The notes: generated by a model from the letters alone, not told the origin. Positions 10,700-30,795 are shown, numbered from the stretch's first letter. The stretch is DNA of 64,000 nt from Bugula neritina (GCA_964035545.1 OZ037767.1:22487128-22551127), one strand, 5' to 3'. Made by a program: numbers and translations.

Positions 10700-13542
10700 A
10701 TTTTTCTTGTCCTACAACATTTCTAAATATTAGTATTCAAAGCTTGTGCTCAAATTTTAAGTCCCTTGAAGTTTTTGTGAGTAGTGTTAATAAACCTTTT
10801 GACCTTATATGTATTACTGATACTTTTTGTATGATGCCGAGGCTAGTAATTATCCTTTAAATGGTTATGCTTTTGTAGGCAAACAACGTTTAACTAGAGG
10901 AGGGGGAGTTGGGGTCTATGTGCGCAATGGTGCTGCAGAGGCATTTAAATGTAATGATATCATGATAACTGGCACAGAATCCTTGCTATTGAAGTTGAGA
11001 GGTAGAGTCTTTAGCATGTTTGGATCGTTTCTCTGCCTTACTGTTGTCTACCGGCAGCCTTCCTCAGACACTGGTGCCTTTCTCTGCGATCTCGAGCGGT
11101 ATATTTTTACTAATAAGGGACACAGTCACGTTATATTGGGTGATATGAATATTGATACACTGAAATCGGATAGGGTAAGCCAAAATTATCTTAATATCCT
11201 TGCTAGCGCAAATTTCTCAAATGTTATTACTATACCGACTAGAATTAAATCCTGTATAGACCATATCAATATAAACTTTAACAACAAAGTAGTTACCTCA
11301 GGAACAGTGATGACTAAAGTTGTAGACCACCTACCAACATTTACTAGCTTTGAAAATGATAGTAGTCATTTTAAACCTACCGAAAACATCACATCCTTTG
11401 ATACAAACACTTTTTTAAAAGAACTGAGTAACATAAATTGGGAAAATGAAGTTTATTGTAAGCCCGAAGTTCACAGTAAATACAGTAGTTTTGCAAATAA
11501 TTTTTTAAATATTTGTTACAAGCACGCTTCTCTTGAAACACAAGAAAATAAGATTGAAATGCCGAAAATTCCTTGGATGACATTTGAAATTATAAAATTA
11601 ATTAATAAAAGAGATTATGTTTATAGAAAATTCTTACACTCTCCCTTCAACACTAAACTAAAACATAAATTTAAAACACTAAGAAACCAGGTATCTAAAC
11701 AGATCCGTGAAGCTAAAACTCGGTATTTTCAGACCATTTTTTCAGACATCAGAAGCTTCAAAATGTTGGAGAGTGATGAATGAGCAATTGGGAAAACAAC
11801 GCAAAATTGTTTCATCAGGGCCTAATCAGCTTTGCTACAACGGTTCTGTTTTCACAAGTGATCAAGACATAGCAAATTGTTTTAACAAATATTTCATATC
11901 AGTCAGAGCATCTTTGGCAAAAAAATTTAACAACCAGGCTGAGGCAACCAATTCTAAAATTACAGCAAAAAAGCCACATTATAGCTTTTAATTTTTACCA
12001 GTTTACAGCCAATATGTAGAGGCTTTGCTAAAAAACATGGATATTAAGAAAGCTACTGGTTTTGACCAAATGCCAGCAAAATTGATTGTAACAAGCGCAC
12101 ATATACTATCTATTCCTTTAACTCACATTATTAATGAAAGTTTCCAAAATGGCGTATTTCCAGATACTTATATGAAAATTGCAAAGGTAAAACCTTTACA
12201 CAAAAAAGGTATAACAACTGACTGTACCAATTATAGGCCTATTTCGATTCTTCCAGCTCTTAGCAAAATTATAGAAAAACTTATGAATTGCCAACTAACA
12301 AACTTTTTAGAAAGTGAAAATATTTTAAATCCTCAACAATATGGCTTTAGGAAAGACAAAAGTACTTCACATGCACTAGCTCAATTTACAAATAGTGTAC
12401 TGGAAGCGTTGAATGATGGAGATTCTGTGTCGGGAATATTTTTGAATTTTAGTAAAGCTTTTGATACAATTGACCATTGTATTTTAATTGATAAACTAAA
12501 AAGTCTCAATTTTTCAAACACTAGCGTTGCCCTTATTTCAAACTACCTTTCAAATCGTAAGCAACTTACTAAGATAAACTCACATTTTTCTAATTTAAAT
12601 GATATAACATGTGGCGTGCCTCAAGGCTCCATCTTAGGTCCCACCTTATTTTTGATTCACATAAATGATCTACCAACGGTTACTAAATTACTCGATCCAA
12701 TACTATACGCTGATGATACAAACTTATTCTTTAGAAGCAAAAATTTAAATTCACACATTAATACAATAAATGATGAATTAGAACTTATAAAAAATTGGTG
12801 CAACTTGAATAAACTTACTTGAAACGTAGAAAAGACAAATTATCTTGTATTGCAAACACCTCAAAACAACCGCAAACTAAACCTAAATTCAATAAAAATT
12901 GGCGACTCATATTTAAAAGAAACAAATTCAATCAAATTTTTAGGGGTTGAAATTGACAAATCTCTGTCATGGAATTTGCATATAGACAAATTGTGTAAAA
13001 ATCTGAGACCAATGATAGGAATGCTATTTAAATGTTCAAGTTTCTTACCAAGAAATGTGTTAATCGTAATATATAACTCTTTTATAAATTCCAAAATCAA
13101 CTATTGTCTTGAATCATGGGGAAGCGCAGCAAAAAGTTATATTAACCAAATCCACTTATTACAAAAGCAATTAGTAAGAATAATTTATGAAAAATCTCCA
13201 CTGACACACACTAAACCATTATTTTTACATTCCTTAACACTTCCTGTCCAATTACAATACAAATATAAATTATCATTACTTGCTCATCAAACCTTTTACT
13301 CCAATGATTCACATTCTTGCCACAATTACTTAACTAGAGCTGCCAAATATAATTTAAAACTGCCCAAACCTACAACCGCTTCCGGAAATCGCAGAGTGAG
13401 TTACCAGTGTGCATCCTTGTGAAATGGGCTGCCGAAGTCAATTCGTGCTGTTGCAGGAGATGGTGATTTCAAGCGTGCTGTAAAGTCTTATGCTTGCTTG
13501 GCTCAATGTAACTTGTTTGACTTTGTACTTTTAGACAGCTAA
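10700..13542 (+). pseudogene. LINE ORF2 (endonuclease and reverse transcriptase), broken
   Basis: Would nick target DNA and copy the LINE RNA. The endonuclease part shows SLCSNFKSLE, GGGVGVYVR, VVYRQP, HVILGDMNID and a degenerate VVDHLP. The RT part shows KVKPLHKKG, NYRPISILPALSKIIEK, QYGFRKDKST, GVPQGSILGP and the catalytic YADDT near 12705. Breaks: a frameshift near 10828, another near 11750, an in-frame stop after HYSF (about 11989), a TGA at 12820-12822 and one after QCASL (13420-13422). In RT motif A the usual Asp is replaced (FLNFSKAFD, AAT at 12445-12447), which by itself should abolish catalysis. Confidence 0.88.
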
Positions 13543-13690
13543 CTGTTAGTTCTCTTCAGCAAAGGCCTGGTGCCTCGACTAGCTGCAGTGCTATTTATTG
13601 CACCATAGGCCTAAACACATTTTTTTCCTCATTCTTGTAAACTTTTTATAAGTGTTAAAATAAAAAAAAACAAACAAAACAAAAACAATT

Positions 13691-14667
13691 GCATTTGTTT
13701 GGTTTCATTAACTCTACTAATGTTAGCCTGGGCATAGGCTAAGGCCCCGCTTATCTTAGAATCAATGTTTACATACTCTAAAACCTAGATAGACACTTTC
13801 ACTGGTGTATAGCTCTCTTAATTAGTTACTAGACTTATCACTCCGTGATGGATCTTACCATTCAACTTCCTTTAGCAGCTCACGTAAGTTTTCTAACGAA
13901 AATATTTCAAATGCGATTACCAAACCAGCTGTTTTTGTTGGTGCAGTTGCATATTGTCAATCTATTGCTATTCTAATTAAACTCCTAACTGAGGAGATAA
14001 AGGCTTCATCTTCACTATTGGTTAGTTTAATATAGTTGTAATGATTTGCATCTTGCGTTTTATTAGTATTCATTGTGAAAGTTATGCATAATGGTAATGC
14101 ATTGACAAAAAAATTGAATTGTGTGAACTGTTAAAGCCTTTGTTTACTAGAAAAGTTGAATCAAATTTATCATTATTGTTCCTGCAAAAACAAGCATGCA
14201 CTGTAAGTCTTCCAGTCTTAATAACTGTTTATTTTAATGCATTGCACTTCGTCTATAACTTACTGAATATTGAGTATAATAGTTAATTATGTAATGATAA
14301 TAAAGCATCTTAGCTTTAGTTATTCATGGTTCAAATTTTAAAGTTAAATTTGAATCTAAATTTGTTTATACTCCACAAACATACAACAGCAAGCCGTTGC
14401 TGTGCTCATTATATTATGTTCTTTGAAGCTGGGAAGCTGCCATAAAAGTAATCTTAGCGCACGGCGTTTAGAAAATACATGTATTTAAAGACAGGTATTC
14501 TAAAGTCTTAACATTCAACCATTAGTCTCTATCAAGTTATTTTATGTTGATAGTAGGCAACTGGTAACAACATTGTTTATTCATTCTTTTTCTGCATTAG
14601 ATACTTTTGCTTTATCTAAACAAATTTTAATGATACTTTTGCATCACACAGCCACAGAAAATCTAGA
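13691..14667. other. Intergenic DNA between the LINE and the LicD-domain gene
   Basis: AT-rich with no convincing coding sequence. It should contain the promoter and 5' UTR of the gene starting at 14668. I did not find a clear core promoter. Confidence 0.5.
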
Positions 14668-22203
<7,536 letters not shown>

Positions 22204-22479
22204 TAAAAAACCATTGACTTGTTTATAGTTATTTTAGTTGTTATGCATTTAGTTAGCAATGTTAACTTATAGAGTTCCTTGTAGAAACACTGCAATACAC
22301 AACCTTTTTCATTGTAAGGACTGATTGAAAGTGTGTTTATGAGTGAAAGAATTTAGATAAGACTTATAATTCCCATGATGCCTGCATACCTACAGAAGTC
22401 TATTAACAAATTACATATAATAATATAGATATTATACACTTGGGTATGTTTATAGTCTCTATCCCTTTGAGAATCCCTG

Positions 22480-22640
22480 CTATTAAGGTTTTCTTTTTGT
22501 GTCAGTTTTGGCAAAGGAGCAATTATGACTGAATGCTCTTCCTAACATCACTAATAGTCTCTTTATTGAGACTCAAAACACTGACCTTGTGTTTACTAAA
22601 CTGGTGTTCTAAGCACTAAACTGCAGCTTCTCAATTTCTT
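22480..22640 (-). mobile_element. tRNA-derived SINE, decayed
   Basis: Read on the minus strand, a tRNA-like head (GTTTAGTAAACACAAGGTCAG) leads into the body TGATGTTAGGAAGAGCATTC. The same body and head occur at 22760-22960, so this is a repeat family with a pol III type head. Confidence 0.55.
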
Positions 22641-22754
22641 TTAGACTTAAAATAACTCGAATGGTAAACAGTCGATCATGATCATCCACTAACTCTAAGG
22701 TCAAATCAAAGGTTATATATAATAAATCTTCAAATGCTTTTACAACTTACTCAC

Positions 22755-22960
22755 ACAAGTTTATAGTCACCATCCCTGTAAAAAAAACCCCTGATGAAAA
22801 AGTTTCTTTGTTAAATCAGGCTAAGGACTTATTCAGATGGGGTACAGGAGTAATCATGACTGGATGCTCTTCCTAACATCACCAATGTTTGGATTTGAAC
22901 CCATGACTTTGTGCTTACTAGACAAACGTTCCAACCCCTAGACCACTGCTGCTCCCTTCA
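22755..22960 (-). mobile_element. tRNA-derived SINE, better preserved copy
   Basis: Minus strand: GCAGTGGTCTAGGGGTTGG (A-box region), TAGTAAGCACAAAGTCA, then a good B box GGGTTCAAATCC (plus-strand 22891-22902). The body GATGTTAGGAAGAGCATCC follows. Related copies are at 22480-22640 and 58095-58260, with remnants at 29105-29225, 35195-35315 and 52545-52640. Confidence 0.65.
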
Positions 22961-24680
22961 AATACTTTTACAACTTAGCTGCTAAACTTATGCCGCAGCA
23001 TGTTGAATGCTTTACTTCCTACATAAAGCACCACCCTCTGTGTTTAAAGACATGTTAATTCTGTGGATTTATCAATTAAACATCATGCATGAACCAGTTA
23101 CTCATATTTTTACATTCATAATCATTTTTTATAATTATGTAATGTACTTGATTGTGTCATATTATAATGTAATCAGTGCAACAACACCAATTTTGCCAAT
23201 ATACAGTATGTCTGTATATATAATAAACAGTTTATGGTTATTTATAAAACTTTGTACCCATAACTATATACTGTTTAATAATTATGAACAGTTTGTTCAA
23301 TTTAATCGCTATATATACTCACTGGTTTTTTCAAATTTAATTATTTATGTTAGTAAATATGTCTTTAAATAAATGAATGAAATTTGAATTAAAAAGAGCT
23401 ACTAGCTGTATACATTTATTATGGTCACGGGAATGCTAAATGACATTATAAATTATACTTTGTATATTAATATAATCATAATTTGTCATGCTTCAAGATA
23501 AAACTTACTGTAAATAATAAAAAGAAAGGCAAAAATTTAAATGCATTTGACAAAAATAAAATCTAAATGCATGATTGTTGTAAGTATAAGTAATGGTCAT
23601 TATGAGCTTCAACCTAACTAAACATAACAATTTGCATGTTTACAATAAACTCTCACAGGATATGCTATATCATCATAGTACTAGGTAAGAAATTCTTTGT
23701 ATATGTTTGTTGAATAGCATGGAAAACTTTATATGAGGATTTTTTAGCTGATGATAATAGCTATCAATATGATAATTTCGTTTTTGCAAAATACAAGAAT
23801 CCCACTTTTTTGCTAGTGTCAGATCAGAGATTACACAGTACTTTATATTTTGCAGAGTAGATACTGTACAGCAACTTGATGTATTTACAGAATGGTATGC
23901 TAATAGTGGTTATGATTGGAACTAATGGTTTGAATATATAGCTTAAGAGTTATTAGTAAAAGTAGTGGAGAGGAAAGTCAAAACTCTATCATGGCCTTGC
24001 AAAATAATCTACCAGGTAAACAGAAATAATTTTTTTTACGTAGAAAATGCTTATTTTATTGATGGGAATAGAAGTGTCAAAACAATTGTGTCCTCATGGT
24101 GACCGATACAAAGACTGAAACTATTTGCTAATGTAAACAAAATAGAAATGTTAGATAGCCTCATTTCTACGAAGTTTGCAAGGACTGCGGGAAATATTTT
24201 GTAATAATGTTAGAAGTAGAATTTCTATAAATTATGTCATAAGTGATTAAACTAAAGTATAGATATATATATCATTATTCTCAGAAAATTCTTAAAAAAC
24301 TATATTCTCGGTAGGATGCATGATTACACATATACTGTTCTTTTATGTTAATTCTTACTTCTGTGCTTCACAAGTTATGTATCTGAGATATTCTGCCAGC
24401 TCACTAAAATATGGCTTCGGAGATGCTGATGTTTGCTTAAGACTTCCAGTAAGATGGCCGCTGTAGCAGGTTGATGCAATTATAAATTATTATATCTGCT
24501 CCATCACGGTATGTAGACTACAATTTATCTACAACATTTAAGAAAGAGTATAAGTACATTCAAGTAATAGGATACATGAGGCTCAATAATTGAGTGAAGT
24601 TAATGTTTAAAAGTACAAGTTTTGAGTGAGTTAGATATCTTGGTCTTGCATAGAAATTACTTTAAACAAAGAATGCATTA

Positions 24681-24723
<43 letters not shown>

Positions 24724-25149
24724 CACATGAATTTATAGCTTCTGGCAATGCAAATAGTATTATTTAGTAGTGTGGCTTTTAAATAAGTAATCGCGGTGCT
24801 GAGATAGTACTACATGCCATGATCACGTGTTAAAATTTGTAATATTGACTTTTGAAATAAAAGACTAATTGATGAACAAATGGAAATGGATAAAAAAGCT
24901 GAAACATATAACAAATGCTGTTTACAAATAGAGATATACATATGTATATGTGTGAATATTTATTCATGCTAACATATAGATGATATAATACAATAATTTT
25001 AAATGCTTAATAAATTATTTAACATTAATATAGCCTATTACAAAGATCGACACGTGAGCATTGGCTAATATATTTTATCATATTATAGTCAAAAAAATTA
25101 TTCTTTAATTTATAAACTGAGGTACAATTAACGATGATATAGCCTACAA

Positions 25150-25510
25150 AATACAAAGATGAGCCAACAACAGCAGATCCTCTTACGTCAATCCCTATCT
25201 TGGCTGTAAACTGACAGCATACCTGACCAAATTCCGCGTCAATTTCTGCCGCCAGTTTTCGTCGGCCAGTTTTTACCAGTTATTGCCGGTATCCTTGAAA
25301 TCTGAACCACCGCCAGGAAGATCCGGTATAAAAGGAGCCGCCGAATCTCTGGAAAATTATAAATATATATTGGTTCATGAAGAAGATAGAAGCGAGCAAC
25401 GACAACAAAGACAGTCGGAATACAAGATATATATATATCAGTAGTAACAGTAGTAGTAATAATATTATTAACGCTAAAAGAAATATCAAGGAAACTGACT
25501 ATAAACATAT
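25150..25510 (+). promoter_or_regulatory. GC-richer TATA-bearing island, possible promoter or LTR remnant
   Basis: This stretch is clearly more GC-rich than its surroundings and contains GGTATAAAAGGAGCCGCCG (TATA at about 25327). No coding exon follows. The purine-rich sequence after the TATA box leads straight into tandem repeats. A solo LTR of a retrotransposon is one reading and an orphan promoter another. I found no paired termini or target duplication. Confidence 0.3.
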
Positions 25511-25619
25511 TGATATAGACTGATTGCAGTAAGTAATGTTACAATTTTATGTTAAGGATATGTTTATGTATTAACTTCTTGTATTATGCTATTTGAACTA
25601 ACAAGTTTATCAATGTTCT

Positions 25620-26160
25620 TTTAACGCAGCACGAATTTATTTTAAGGAAAATTGTTTGAATTAACCTTTTTATTTTAAAGCAGCACAAATTTATTTAAAG
25701 AAATTGTTTGAATTAATCTATTAATTTAATTTTAAAGCAGCACAAATTTATTTGAGGAAAATTGTTTGAATTGATTGATTTTGATAGCAGCACAAATTTA
25801 TTTGAAGAAAGTTTTTGATTTGATTTATTGATTTGAAGCAGCACAAATTTATATTTGAGAAACATTTGAATTGAGAAAATTTATTTCAAGGCTGCACAAA
25901 TTTATATTTGAGAAACATTTGAATTGAGAAAATTTATTTCAAGGCTGCACAAATTTATATTTGAGAAACATTTGAATTGAGAAAATTTATTTCAAGGCTG
26001 CACAAATTTATATTTGAGAAACATTTGAATTGAGAAAATTTATTTCAAGGCTGCACAAATTTATATTTGAGAAACATTAGAATTGAGAAAATTTATTTCA
26101 AGGCTGCACAAATTTATATTGAGAAAATTTATGTCAAGGCTGCACAAATTTATGTTAAAG
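25620..26160. repeat. Minisatellite of GCACAAATTTAT units, 53-bp in the 3' half
   Basis: From 25620 the motif AGCAGCACAAATTTATTTGA recurs at irregular 50-60 bp spacing. From about 25850 to 26110 it settles into near-identical 53-bp units (TTGAGAAAATTTATTTCAAG then GCTGCACAAATTTATATTTG). The gradient from irregular to regular suggests recent expansion at the 3' end. Confidence 0.9.
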
Positions 26161-26824
26161 GAAATATTTTAATATTGATGTTCTAACTGCAATTCTTTTG
26201 TGTATTTAGTTTGGATAACTTGTCTATCTCGATTGTCAGATTTGTCAATTTATGTTTGCTAGTATAATGTAAACACAGCAAGATTTCAAAGGATCGCTAG
26301 GATAATCTTTGTTTTGGTTTGGCCAATTTCTTGTAATATTTTATTATTGTAATTTGCTTGCTTCAATATTATTATCAAATAGATATACATATTATACAAA
26401 ACATATATATATTATAACTTCAATTCTTCTGGGGGAGCAAATCCCAAGTTTGTCTCACAGAATATTAACCTGAGTGCTAACCATTACACAATACACGTAG
26501 AACCACACATACACATTACTACATGATTTCCAAACCATAATATTTGTCGAGCGAAGATAACCCTCATCTTTGATTAATCAATTGCAAATTATAAAGAAAT
26601 TTTGAAACTAAAAGCCAATAAGTAACTTCGCTTCATCTTAACTGACCAATCTAACTAAATCAGAAGTTCAATTTAATTTGATTCAAAACTAATTCAGTTA
26701 TTTAATTCAGTTATTTAATATAACTTACAAAATTTAAATAAATTATAAATTACAAAATTTATTTTTTTATTTTACTTTTATTTTAAATTTTTGTTCGACA
26801 CTAGCTTGGTCCTAGATACAAACA

Positions 26825-26864
<40 letters not shown>

Positions 26865-26872
<8 letters not shown>

Positions 26873-27077
26873 GAATTGAAATGACACAGTTAAAATTGAT
26901 AAAACATTTTATTACTAATAGTTTCATGTATGTTAAAATATACACTCTTCAGATAAAATGTTTAAATTTTAAACATTTAAACATTTTATCTGAAGAGTGT
27001 ATATTTTAACATACATGAAACTATTAGTAATAAAATGTTTTATCAATTTTAACTGTGTCATTTCAATTCTATTTTAT
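26865..27077. repeat. Perfect palindrome: 102-bp arms, 9-bp spacer, set in (TA)n
   Basis: Arms 26865-26966 and 26976-27077 are exact reverse complements by base-by-base reading. The spacer is TTTTAAACA. The left side abuts a TA microsatellite (26828-26866) and a second one follows at 27135-27191. It is probably a foldback MITE inserted at TA sites, or a recent inverted duplication. No coding capacity. Confidence 0.95.
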
Positions 27078-27132
27078 GATATGCTCTGTTTTAAACATTG
27101 AGCTCTTTTAAGCAGCGCACTATATCTCACAG

Positions 27133-27195
<63 letters not shown>

Positions 27196-27599
27196 GATAG
27201 CATACATCGTATGCAATAGTAAATAATAGCAACCAATTAAACATGCTAAAAAAACTGCAATTATTGTCCCGAACTTACCATTTGAAGTATACAGTAAATA
27301 CTCTTATACAACTTCGAATTATTAAAGGAAGAACTTTCATTTAGCAATAGTTGAATATACATGCAATTGAAACAGAGTATGGGCAGAGGATATAATTGTT
27401 TAACGTGTATCGTATGTTAAATATCCTATTGATACCATATAGCCTATTAATTCATTTTATTTGAGTGGCTTTTGCAAGGCTCCTAAATATTACTATTCTA
27501 TACCTACTACCGTTATAAGTATCTGGTTGCTGCAGTTGAGCTAGATAAAGAATTGACACAGTGCCAGTTCATGCAGTTCAAAATATATGATCTGCTAGA

Positions 27600-28031
27600 A
27601 ATAGTTTAGTGCTCAAGAGCCAATGAAGTTTCTTGATTTCACAGCTTCCTTGTTAGTGGCGGTACAAAATACTTGACTTTTTGAAGCCAAATTTGGGGGT
27701 AACTGCTGCATTAATTATTAAAATGTCTTGTAGAAAACACAGCCATATGATTGGCTAATAATTTATATACTTGTACATCTCTAATTGTTTGCTTCCTGAA
27801 AGACACGTCTGGAACATTTATATTACATCACAAGCTTCCTGTTATATTTTGAATATACAGATTTATACGAATCACTCAAACACTATAAGGAAGTGTCTGT
27901 TAAACTTTCAAAATTCTGAGCATATATAAAGCAGCACACACAAGTATTCTAAACACAGACATCTACAACCACACCGGCCGGAGACACCTTCGCAGGCATT
28001 TTCTATCCAGAACAGAGCTGAAGTCTAAAAC
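27600..28031 (+). promoter_or_regulatory. Promoter and 5' UTR of BRICHOS gene 1
   Basis: A TATA box (TATATAAAG, 27923-27931) lies about 100 bp before the start codon. An inverted CCAAT-type motif (GATTGGC) sits near 27749. About 400 bp here is nearly identical to 33690-34108 upstream of gene 2, which fits retained promoter function in both copies or simply a recent duplication. Confidence 0.7.
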
Positions 28032-30422
28032 ATGGACAGCAAAGATCTGAAGGTAAATTAGTTGAAACAGCCGTTATATGCAAAGAATATTTCAACTATG
28101 TATACTATATAGTCTTGCAGTTGCTTGAATAAATGATATCATTTTATCCTATGCTGCATGCATTAATTTAGCACTGTAGAATTTCAATTTTAAGAATCTA
28201 GTTCAAAATTTGCTGGCATATGATAATTTATGCAACTTAAAAATTTACAATTATGTTCATTCAGCATGAAGAAAATAAATCTAAAGTGACAGGCAGATGG
28301 CAGGTGCTTGCTATGATTACTCTCATACTGGCAGTTCTACTGACAACTACTGTGGGTGTTATCATGTATATAGCCTTAAATCCTACAACTGGTTGTACTC
28401 AAAAAGTGACAGGACCCCCTGACTATGAAGAGACGATTCACGTGGTGAGTACAAATATTTAACATTCTCTATTCTTCTACAATGAACATTTACGTCATAC
28501 CACAGCATTTACTCATTGTATATAATATTATTACTATTATAATTATTATGTATCATTTATTCTGGACTTAGTCTTTATATATGCACTTAATCTTAATAAG
28601 TTAGCTTTAGACTAATCAACATTTATAGATTATTCTGTTATAACCCAACATTTAATGTTTCAGACCAACAAACCTGATGTACAACTGGCATTCAACAGCA
28701 AAGAAAATATTGCAATTTTAACCACTACAGATGGAGGTTTTGATCTGGAAGATTATGGAAAGGTAAAACCTTTAGCACTCAGTATTGTGATCTATATATT
28801 TGATATAGATATAATTGATCAATATTTGATAGATATAGCTTTGTTAATTAGTGCATTTGATTTATTATTTATGATAAAGGCACGAATCACAATGTTTGCT
28901 TGAATACACTTCATTTGCTGCTGCATTTCTAAATTTGAACTAGCTACATAGATGGCAAAATTTCTTTCAAACTAAAAATTTTTTAAGTCATGTTTCAAAA
29001 GCATCTTACAGCAGTATAAAAATGCAAATTTTTCATTTGATTTGATTTTTAAAAATTCAAAAAAGATCTAAAATGTTTTTCTTACAATTATTAAAAAAAT
29101 ATCAATAAAAGTCCATCACTCTAGTCCTAGTGGGTTAATCCATCTGGTGATGAAAGGCTTAGGATTTGTTTTCTATTGTGACTAATGTTCACTAATCCAG
29201 TGCTCAAACTATTAGATCACAACTGTTACCTAGAAAAGTCAATTCTAAATAATTAGTAAATTACATGCCTAATTATAAGAATAATGTACCATTTTAGTAA
29301 CTATGAAATTAAAGTTTTGAAAAATTGAGATAAGTTTTAGATCTAAGTTTAGGTATTCAAATAAAATAGGATAAAAAGTGTTTAAGCAAAGTGAGTAATT
29401 TTAATAGCTTAAGTTAAAAATGATTGCAACATGATAAAATAAAAGCAATACCAAAGACTATACAAAAAACTCTATGAAAGGTTTCTGTTGGTATATTTTA
29501 CTTGTATATATATTAAATAAACAGTGCTAGTAGTTATTTACAACTATGTATGTTTAGGGTATACACATAACCAAGGACACCAACTCTGGCATCTGTTACA
29601 TCCTACCATCCATAGTCTCTGCTGCTGATAGTCAAATACTCAGAAGACACTTCCAAGGTCAGCAGGTCAACGTGACAGCAGAATCTCACCTCACATCTGT
29701 GACTGTACATCCTGGGAAGGTCTCTGATACCAGTTTCATACCGACTGAGGCCAAGTCATTCTGCTTCAATGGCTACCAGTGGGTGACTATTTACCAAGAG
29801 ACAGCAAGCTCTAGTCATGGTAAGACATTTTTCTACTATTTTATTATGAGAGTTTAAATTATTTGCTCTGAAACAATGGCTTGCTTTGAAGTTCTATAAA
29901 AACAGAGCTCTGTTTTTTGAGCTCATTTGAAACCAATGCTTTTCAATACTTTAGGAGTTTTAACATAATGCAAGTAATGAACAATAGCATATATAAGCAC
30001 AAGTAAAATAAAATCAAGTTTAGTATATGCTATTTTTTTAGGAAAACAGGATAAGTGTTTTAAAGATGATTTCTTTTATAGAACTGTGGCTGTAATGAAA
30101 TATAACCAACATTGTAATTTCTTTTTCAAGAATATGTAATTGTTCTTTCTCATTAAATTGATAGATATATAATCATAAAAATATGATTTATGTTTTGGAA
30201 ACCCAAAAGTAGTATATATGCCTCAAGTTATAATATATTAAAATATGTAATTATGTATATACCCAAGTTTTCCTTTGTGTAAATGATGATTTATGTATGC
30301 TGAATACTTGTAAATGCTTATTGTTGATTTTACAACGTCTTCTCAATTTTGTAGAAATAGTGAAAAGAAGAATAAAGTGGCCTAAAATAACAATCACAAT
30401 AAAAATCACTATCAGGTTTTAA
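28032..30422 (+). CDS. BRICHOS-domain precursor 1 with C-terminal cationic beta-strand peptide
   Basis: Exons 28032-28052, 28265-28444, 28664-28762, 29558-29819 and 30355-30422 give 209 aa. Residues 1-18 are basic and about 20-45 are a signal anchor (type II). A linker with Cys51 follows. The BRICHOS-like region (about 70-180) has strand VQLAFNSKENIAILTT, an Asp-rich turn, GICYILPS (Cys113) and SFCFNGYQW (Cys169), the expected conserved Cys pair. NVT at 138 is a glycosylation sequon. The last exon encodes EIV-KRR followed by IKWPKITITIKITIRF and stop. BRICHOS domains chaperone strand-forming client peptides (proSP-C, Bri2), and in annelids the C-terminal clients are antimicrobial peptides. 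I infer release after KRR of a 16-residue amphipathic strand: Ile on one face, Lys/Thr/Arg on the other, with no cysteine. An antimicrobial role is inference; the domain call is good but made without a profile search. Confidence 0.85.
29105..29225 (-). mobile_element. SINE remnant in BRICHOS gene 1 intron 3
   Basis: The minus strand shows a degraded tRNA-like head and body (CAATAGAAAACAAATCCTAA, CATCACCAGATGG) matching the SINE at 58095-58260. The same remnant occurs in gene 2 at 35195-35315, so it was inserted before the duplication. Confidence 0.5.
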
Positions 30423-30682
30423 TTCTACCTGTACTATTCTACCCTTACACTGCTGTGGGGAAAGCTACTTGGTTGACTGTAAAGCAGTAGTGGTTAGAGG
30501 GTGCAGTAGAGAAAAAACTGAGAAAAATTTTATGGTCATGTTGAAAATTTTTAAAGGATTGTTTTTTTAGAAACTTCAACAGCAATTTATTGAGAAAATT
30601 AAAGAATTTAGGCTATATATTTCAATTTCTGTACTACTGCATCTTGATATAAGCATTGTATATTGAGCATATTGTAGTTTTT

Positions 30683-30795
<113 letters not shown>

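Larger units (their letters stand above)
9770..13690 (+). mobile_element. Non-LTR retrotransposon (LINE), nearly full length, inactive
   Basis: The copy contains an ORF1, then an ORF2 with apurinic endonuclease followed by reverse transcriptase, then a short 3' UTR ending in an A-rich tail (about 13655-13690). This architecture and the RT motifs fit the broad CR1/Jockey-like LINE group. The exact clade cannot be set by eye. Premature stops, at least two frameshifts and a changed catalytic residue show it is dead. The 5' boundary is approximate, and I did not find a convincing target duplication. Confidence 0.88.
22204..25140. other. Intergenic DNA downstream of the LicD-domain gene
   Basis: Contains two SINE copies (listed separately) and a (TA)n tract at about 24688-24721. 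The remainder is AT-rich with scattered short frames that show no domain or codon pattern. I see no gene. Confidence 0.5.

Noticed and set aside
23007-23372. 121-aa Tyr/Ile-rich frame
   Set aside because: Composition is that of translated AT-rich intergenic DNA. It has no splice context or recognisable motif.
25239-25508. Minus-strand 89-aa hydrophobic frame
   Set aside because: No paralogue, no domain, and it overlaps a TATA-bearing island and a TA-rich tract. It looks like chance.
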